Source: Eucalyptus grandis (Eukaryota; Streptophyta; Magnoliopsida; Myrtales; Myrtaceae). Taken from it: a stretch of DNA of 64,000 nt. The notes under the pieces are model-generated. The model worked only from the letters and a program-made list of their open reading frames with translations, was not told the origin of the DNA and did no database searches. Both the position numbers and the translations under genes were made by a program. The DNA is taken from positions 42,803,263 to 42,867,262 of the forward strand of contig NC_052622.1 of the NCBI RefSeq assembly GCF_016545825.1, written 5' to 3'. Positions 58,691-64,000 of the stretch are shown piece after piece (position 1 is the stretch's first letter; every line of letters begins with the position of its first letter).

Positions 58691-61250
58691 CAACATAGGT
58701 ATCGCTATAATGTTAAATTCTTTCAAAACCTCCTCTTGAACAAGTTTATATAAAGAGAGAAATTGCTGGTATTTTGAGATAGAATCTACACGTATATATA
58801 TAATCTTTTTTAAAGCATTTATTACCAAAAATATGCATAGTTCTATTAGAGAATCATGAATAAAAATATTATGAAAGTATACCAATAATAGATTTTTTTT
58901 TTTATCAAAATTTGCATAAGACTAGAGATGTAGAGTTAGAAATATGTTAGGATTAAAGATTTGCTAAAGTGATCATCAAAAACAAATTATCAAGAGTTTC
59001 ATGCGTAAGCATGCTATATGGCTCAACTTCTCAAGAGTTTTACTCACTTTTTACTAGGTTGATGCTCCACTTGCACAAGAATAAATTTTACTAGGATTTT
59101 ACTTGAACAATGTCTGCAGGGCATTTGTTAAGTGACACAATAACAAAATATTGCAAATTATAATGCACCTTGGACATACACAATTAATATTTTGAAAATC
59201 GAATTTTTTTGCATTAAACATGTTTAACAAGTGTCTCGAGGCCACTTATTAGCAAGATTCATTGTATTTTCACATTCTCTTTTTAAGTAGGGGGCGCAGT
59301 AAGATTTTCTCTAGTGAATCTGTCGTCCATGTTGCTTGCAAAAGGTTACTTCACTTATAGGCTTCAAGTGCCATCGAATGAAGGGGCAAATTGGGCCTTG
59401 TTGTGAAGAAATTTTTTTTTTTTTTCGCATTGACAATATATTGTGAAATAAATCTTTCCTTTTTTTTTTTTAGCACACATTCAAAAATATGGGGATGATG
59501 AGTAAACAGTACAAAATGATGAATCTCAATCATATTTGTTATCTTGCTCTTTTGACCGAGAGGGCATTTTTTGGGATCTTGATCATTTTTCAATATCCAT
59601 GCTCCACTTACTTTTCCAAGTCTTCATTAAAATTAACCTGGTTAGTCAAGCAAATTTGTGGAAAAATGATCAACTTAAGTGTTAGTATACTCAAACCCCA
59701 AGTTATTGATTTGCTCATGTCTTCAATCGATGCGAGTCTATGAGAGTGATAGTCGATATCATTGGAGGAATGATGATGCAAGCACGGGACCACACATTAT
59801 AGCTTTCCTTCTCTCATTTCCAGACTATAGTATCTTCTGTCCTTACAAGGGCAGCAGTTCAACCTAATATTTGTACGAATTGAATTCAGTTCAGTCCAAA
59901 ATTATTAAATATAATTGGGTCCCATATAGGTTCTTTATATGCATTAACCAGTTACTAAACATAATCTTTCTTATATAGTAGTTTCGTCGAGCCATTGCCA
60001 GAATAAATCATCATGATGAATGCCATACCATTGAGAAGATCACATTTGCTCATGCATCAAGTAATTTCTCGTCAGTAGCCCACTTTGATTATTACTTCTT
60101 TTTAAACCGATAAATTCCTGACTTACTTTTTCTGGTCTTCACTTGCGAGTCATGGACTCTCCTCGTGTTACACATGATGGGCCAGAATAATGTCATGTCT
60201 CACTTGAATATTTACATAAAGCATACTTTTATGATGAAGGAACTTTGGTGAAAATTTAGGCTGGACGCCTTAATCGGAGCACGGATCACCTCTACCTTTA
60301 CAATTCATTGAAAAAAGTCATAGCTCATAATCAAATGAGTTTTACTATAATGTTTATATATTACCGTAATGTATAAAGATGTGAAAAATATACGATTATC
60401 CAATGACAATCTCACCTTTCTTCTTATAAAATATCGGATGCAAAAGCAGAGACAAGGATACTACATTAAAGAGAGACTTCAAACAATAATATATACATAT
60501 ATATATATATATGTATGTATGATTAAATTTTTTCCTCCATATACCATAAAATAAAGTCTTTCAATAGATGAAAACATTTAGTGAAATCTCAAATGTCAAA
60601 ACATCGAATGATAAATTTCAGAATTGATCTCTTTCATATGAATTGGTCTGGATGATTGAGTTTCAACAGCGGTTAATGACTTTCTTCTTTATCGATCTCT
60701 GTGGAAAAAAAGAGAGTAAAATGTTGCTCGGAAAAAACTTCAAAAGACGGAAAAGATGATTAAGGCTTTCTTCTTGACCAATTCTTATTATTACATTATT
60801 TAAAAGAAAAGGAGAACTGGAAAGCCGTGCATCCCTTCACCGTTAGCTTGAAAAATGAAAAATCGGGACCTTCCTTATTAAGGTCACATGAAACTTAAAT
60901 CTATAATGTTGCAATGTGCCCATCTGCAAGAACAATAGAAGACGTAATTTTCTTCATCCAACTCTGATCTTTTTACAGTGTTCTCATTTCAAGAAATAGG
61001 AGAGTGATTGCTTGCTGGAAATACCTGAAGAAAGCGTCAAATGAAAACCCACTACTCCGCGGTTCGACTCCAGTGGAAACTGTCGCTGCTTCTCAAATTA
61101 GAAACCAAAGCTCCTTCAAGTTCCAAGTTTTTTCATTGCAAAAGACGAATAAAAGGAGCATGCAAGAGAGGAACGAATCCCTTAAGCCACCAAAAAAAAA
61201 AAAAAAACCAACATGCATTCATCTCAACGGATAATACTGAAACGCCGTGT
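58691..61250. other. No gene seen
   Basis: AT-rich, with an AT microsatellite at about 60490-60520 and homopolymer runs at about 59411, 59460 and 61191. ORFs are short and without domains. Confidence 0.55.
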
Positions 61251-61289
61251 GATTACCAATGGTTTATTTCTGCATCATCCACTATAAAA

Positions 61290-61441
61290 TTTATGCAAAC
61301 ATAATGTCTAGAAGATAAATTTAATTTTTCCAAATTTGACTCCGGAAAGACCAACCATAGGAACAGCAGCAACGGCGACAACAACAGAGCCAGCTGAGTA
61401 AGATTGGACATATGAATCATCTTTTGCGCCATTGCACTCAA
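61290..61441 (-). pseudogene. Exon-like segment, first of two related copies, unidentified
   Basis: Minus-strand text from 61441 has a start (MAQKM) and a hydrophobic run. In the frame matching the second copy it reads SYSAGSVVVAVAVPMVGLSG and then VKFGK. The second copy is at 63690-63863. A frameshift separates start and hydrophobic segment. I do not recognise the family. It looks like a secreted or membrane-anchored N terminus, or a last exon. Confidence 0.35.
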
Positions 61442-62799
61442 TTCTGTATCAAGTCAAAGAGCAATAAGACCACAAAATTTGACTCAAAGCCAAACCAACC
61501 TATCACATTGTTGGACCTTGGGAAAAAGGGATGATATGATAAGTCTAAAATACTCATAATTTACTTCCTATTTTTCACTTGTCAGATGTACAAGAAATCC
61601 CCAATTATTTTCATTCGAACATTCTCAGGTTATTTATCCTCAACCAAAAAAAAAAAAAATTAGAGGATCCTCACCTTATATTGAAGGTGAAAATTCAATT
61701 TTAACCTAAAGGAGAAAAGAAATTATGCAAAACACTTTTGGTGTTGGGGATATTGCACCTAGGTGCATACCGCCAAAAGGCAAAGTCGTAACTATAAATG
61801 GAGATTCAAACATGCTCATCATTGATGATGATGTCCGATTCAGTGATCGACTGCCGATTCTTTTGCTTAGATGCAATCACAAATATGTTTTTGAAGAACA
61901 TGCATTTTTACCTTTGCTAACCATGCTCTAAGGATATACCTTAATTTCTGGATTTTGGTTTGTTTTGCAACTCTATGGGCTTGCTTTGTTATGGTGATTT
62001 CTAAGATTTCTTATGAATCTTTTAATGTATCATTTTACTAATAAATGTAAGTTTTCCTTAAATATATATATATATGCTACTTAAACACTTGTGAGACCAC
62101 AGTCGACTATTCTAAAAATTTAAACTATTAGACAAATGTGTGGTTTATTACTTAAATATTCTAACACTTTCCCTCACTCGTAGGCTGAACTTTGATCTAA
62201 GCCTAAAGAATGGAAATATATAATTAGAGAGGTAAGTAAGAGCCTGGTAAAATTTGGACTCAAGATCTCTTGCTCCAATACCATGAAGAAAATCAAAGGA
62301 ATTAATTAAGGAACTATTCAAAGGTAAATTTCCTAGGAGAAAAATGCTCTTTACTGAAAGCCATAATACACACTTTGCTTCTATATTAAGAAGATAATCA
62401 GATTTCCTATTGTATATTCCGAATATCTAATCTTATGGATTGACTGGATCAATTGACCAGCAATTAGAATAATCAAAATTGAATTATATCTCCTACTCTA
62501 ATCTAATCTTCTGATGGCAAAATCAAATCATATCTTATTCTCTAATCTAATCTTCCGATGGTTCACCAATAATATTATCAGCCTTATCCCTCTCAAAAAT
62601 CCCGTAGGAGTTCCTGGGAACAAAAAGGTTGTATATGAATGGACCCCATACCAAGCATAACTAGTGCCTAGCTATTCGACCCCCTTTTGGTTTGATGTTT
62701 TTGGACCTCTGAGCGTATTCACCTGTCAAACATTCATAGCAAAAGAAAGACTAAAACTCATACACTGACACATCGAGGAAATTACCAAAAAACTTCTAA
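61442..62799. other. No gene seen
   Basis: AT-rich intergenic sequence. A 68-codon plus ORF (61725-61931) has no recognised motif. Text near 62500-62570 repeats 'tctaatctaatcttc(c/t)gatgg' twice. Confidence 0.5.
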
Positions 62800-63452
62800 G
62801 GTGCGAATGGTAACGTTTTTCTTTTTTTGTTCCGGGGAATAGAAATAAAAAAAAAAGTGTTTTGTTCGGGAACAATTTTTGAACAAAAACGCGTTTGGTA
62901 ACGTTTGTTCTGGGAATAAAAAATGAATAGAAACACGTTTGGTAAATTTTATTCTTTTTTTTGTTTCTTTTAATTTTTTAAACATTTTTATTTTATTTTT
63001 CAGTTTTTCCTTTCTTTTTATTTTTTTTTTTTCGGCCGGCCACCGGCCTCCGGCTTTCAAGCCGATGGGGCGGCAGCCTCGCCTAACCATGGCGAGGCTC
63101 ACCGCCCCGGGCGACGCTCTGGCGAGGTCGCCGACCCTCGACGGCGTCGCCGGCCCTCGACGGCCGGTCGCCGGCCATGGCCGAGGGCCGGCAACCGGCC
63201 AAAGAAAAAAGAAGAAAAAAGAAGAAGAAAAGAGAAGAGAGAGAAGAAGCGTTTCTTCAAAATTGTTTCGGAACAAAAAGCAACTTTTTTGTATTTCTTT
63301 TTTTGCTCAAATTTTGTTCCGGGAAAAAAAAAAACAAAAAAAAAAACAGAAACGCAACCAAACGCGTTTCTGTTGTTTTTTTGTTCCCGAGAACAGAAAA
63401 ACAAAAAAATATGTTCCAGGAACATAAATGAGAAGTGTTACCATGCAGTGCC
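62800..63452. mobile_element. PIF/Harbinger-like element with GC-rich core (H4)
   Basis: Flanked by TAA at 62797-62799 and 63453-63455. Ends are ggtgcgaatggtaacg and (reverse) ggcactgcatggtaac. AT-rich arms with 'gttcc(c/g)gg(g)aaca' motifs surround a GC core at 63035-63200. Overlapping ORFs of 100-164 codons on both strands (62782-63504) come from Lys/Phe-rich arms and the GC core. They are not genes. Same plan as H2. Confidence 0.75.
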
Positions 63453-63689
63453 TAAATTTATTAGATTTGTACCAATTAAATTTTAAATCTTTTAATTTGG
63501 CCAATTTAATCTTAGACTTTTTTTAATGAAATGTCAATTTTATCATTCCAGTCAATTTTGATTGATATTGTTGTGGATAATTTTTACAATTTTTTTTTTT
63601 GGCAATCTCATATTATCCCTTTCCGGATAGTCTTCACCAAGCGCAAATTTCAAGTGCAGCTTAGATTAGCAGCCTTTTGAGGTCCTGCA

Positions 63690-63863
63690 CATATATATGT
63701 GGAACATAATGTCGAGAAGACAAATTGGATTATAATCCTTTCCAAATTTGACTCCACAAAGATCAACCATAGGAACAGTAGTAGCAGCGACAATAACTAA
63801 GCCGACTATGTAAGGTTGGGAAAATGAGAACAATTTTTTACGCCATTGCACTCTATAAGTCAA
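63690..63863 (-). pseudogene. Exon-like segment, second related copy, unidentified
   Basis: The minus ORF reads MTYRVQWRKKLFSF and then YIVGLVIVAATTVPMVDLCG, VKFGKDYNP and LLDIMF. It is clearly related to 61290-61441, sharing VPMV and GVKFGK in the same spacing. Hydrophobic centre. Family not recognised. Upstream and downstream exons, if any, lie outside or are lost. Confidence 0.4.
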
Positions 63864-64000
63864 AGCAATAAGACTACATAATTTAGAGCATAGCTACAGG
63901 TGACTCAAAGCCAAATCAACCAATCCCACCTCAGATGCACAACACATGCCCAATTCTTTGCAAATGGGGCCTTATTGCAAGATCAAATCTGTTCCTTTTT
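63864..64000. other. No feature seen at the right edge
   Basis: Short AT-rich end of the window. It shows text similar to 61445-61500 ('gactcaaagccaaa(c/t)caacc'), which extends the relationship of the two exon-like copies outward. Confidence 0.4.

Noticed and set aside
62782..63504. ORFs of up to 164 codons on both strands
   Set aside because: They cover the arms and core of element H4. Lys/Phe-rich homopolymer translations are not protein-like.

Overview
This is a transposon-rich stretch of plant nuclear DNA. It has canonical GT-AG introns, TATAAATA core promoters, solo LTRs, and hAT, Harbinger and Mutator-like elements. The two recognisable gene families are a CYP94-type cytochrome P450 and a MIK2-like LRR receptor kinase, so a flowering plant is certain and a woody eudicot is likely. 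Myrtaceae (Eucalyptus and relatives) is my best guess, but the sequence does not prove it. A 100-N gap at 42031-42130 and clustered one-base indels show this is a draft assembly.

Layout. (1) 1-9214 and 24713-27175 are the two halves of one segmental duplicate (copy A). Their counterpart is contiguous at 30270-36375 (copy B). Copy B serves as a natural empty-site control. It shows that a 3.4-kb solo LTR (139-3547), a Harbinger-like element (4455-5531), a 200-bp tandem duplication (7541-7947) and a Mutator-like element (25946-26749) are found only in copy A. (2) The 15.5 kb at 9215-24712, absent from copy B, holds two hAT-like elements with 8-bp target duplications, a Mutator-like element, a Copia LTR fragment, and a CYP94-like P450 (20483-22180). 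The P450 second exon carries about six small indels. Its promoter module has been copied repeatedly into an inverted array at 19175-20482, and a tRNA-derived SINE sits inside the array. (3) 27176-41800 is mostly TE remnants: Harbinger-like elements, a degraded Copia RNase H, and a hAT-like element holding a second Copia LTR. (4) 42131-47470 holds an inverted, convergent pair of broken RraA-like genes. (5) 47697-51977 is an LTR-derived block. (6) 53359-57363 (minus) is the only near-complete gene. It is a MIK2-like LRR receptor kinase whose LRR region has recently grown by tandem copies of a 288-bp (4-LRR) unit. Three single-base deletions inside those copies break the frame and then restore it. 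(7) 57441-64000 has no convincing gene, apart from a small duplicated exon-like segment and a fourth Harbinger-like element.

No operon-like or pathway linkage between genes is visible. The genes appear independent. The window is most informative about recent structural change: promoter amplification, LRR-unit expansion, and datable TE insertions.
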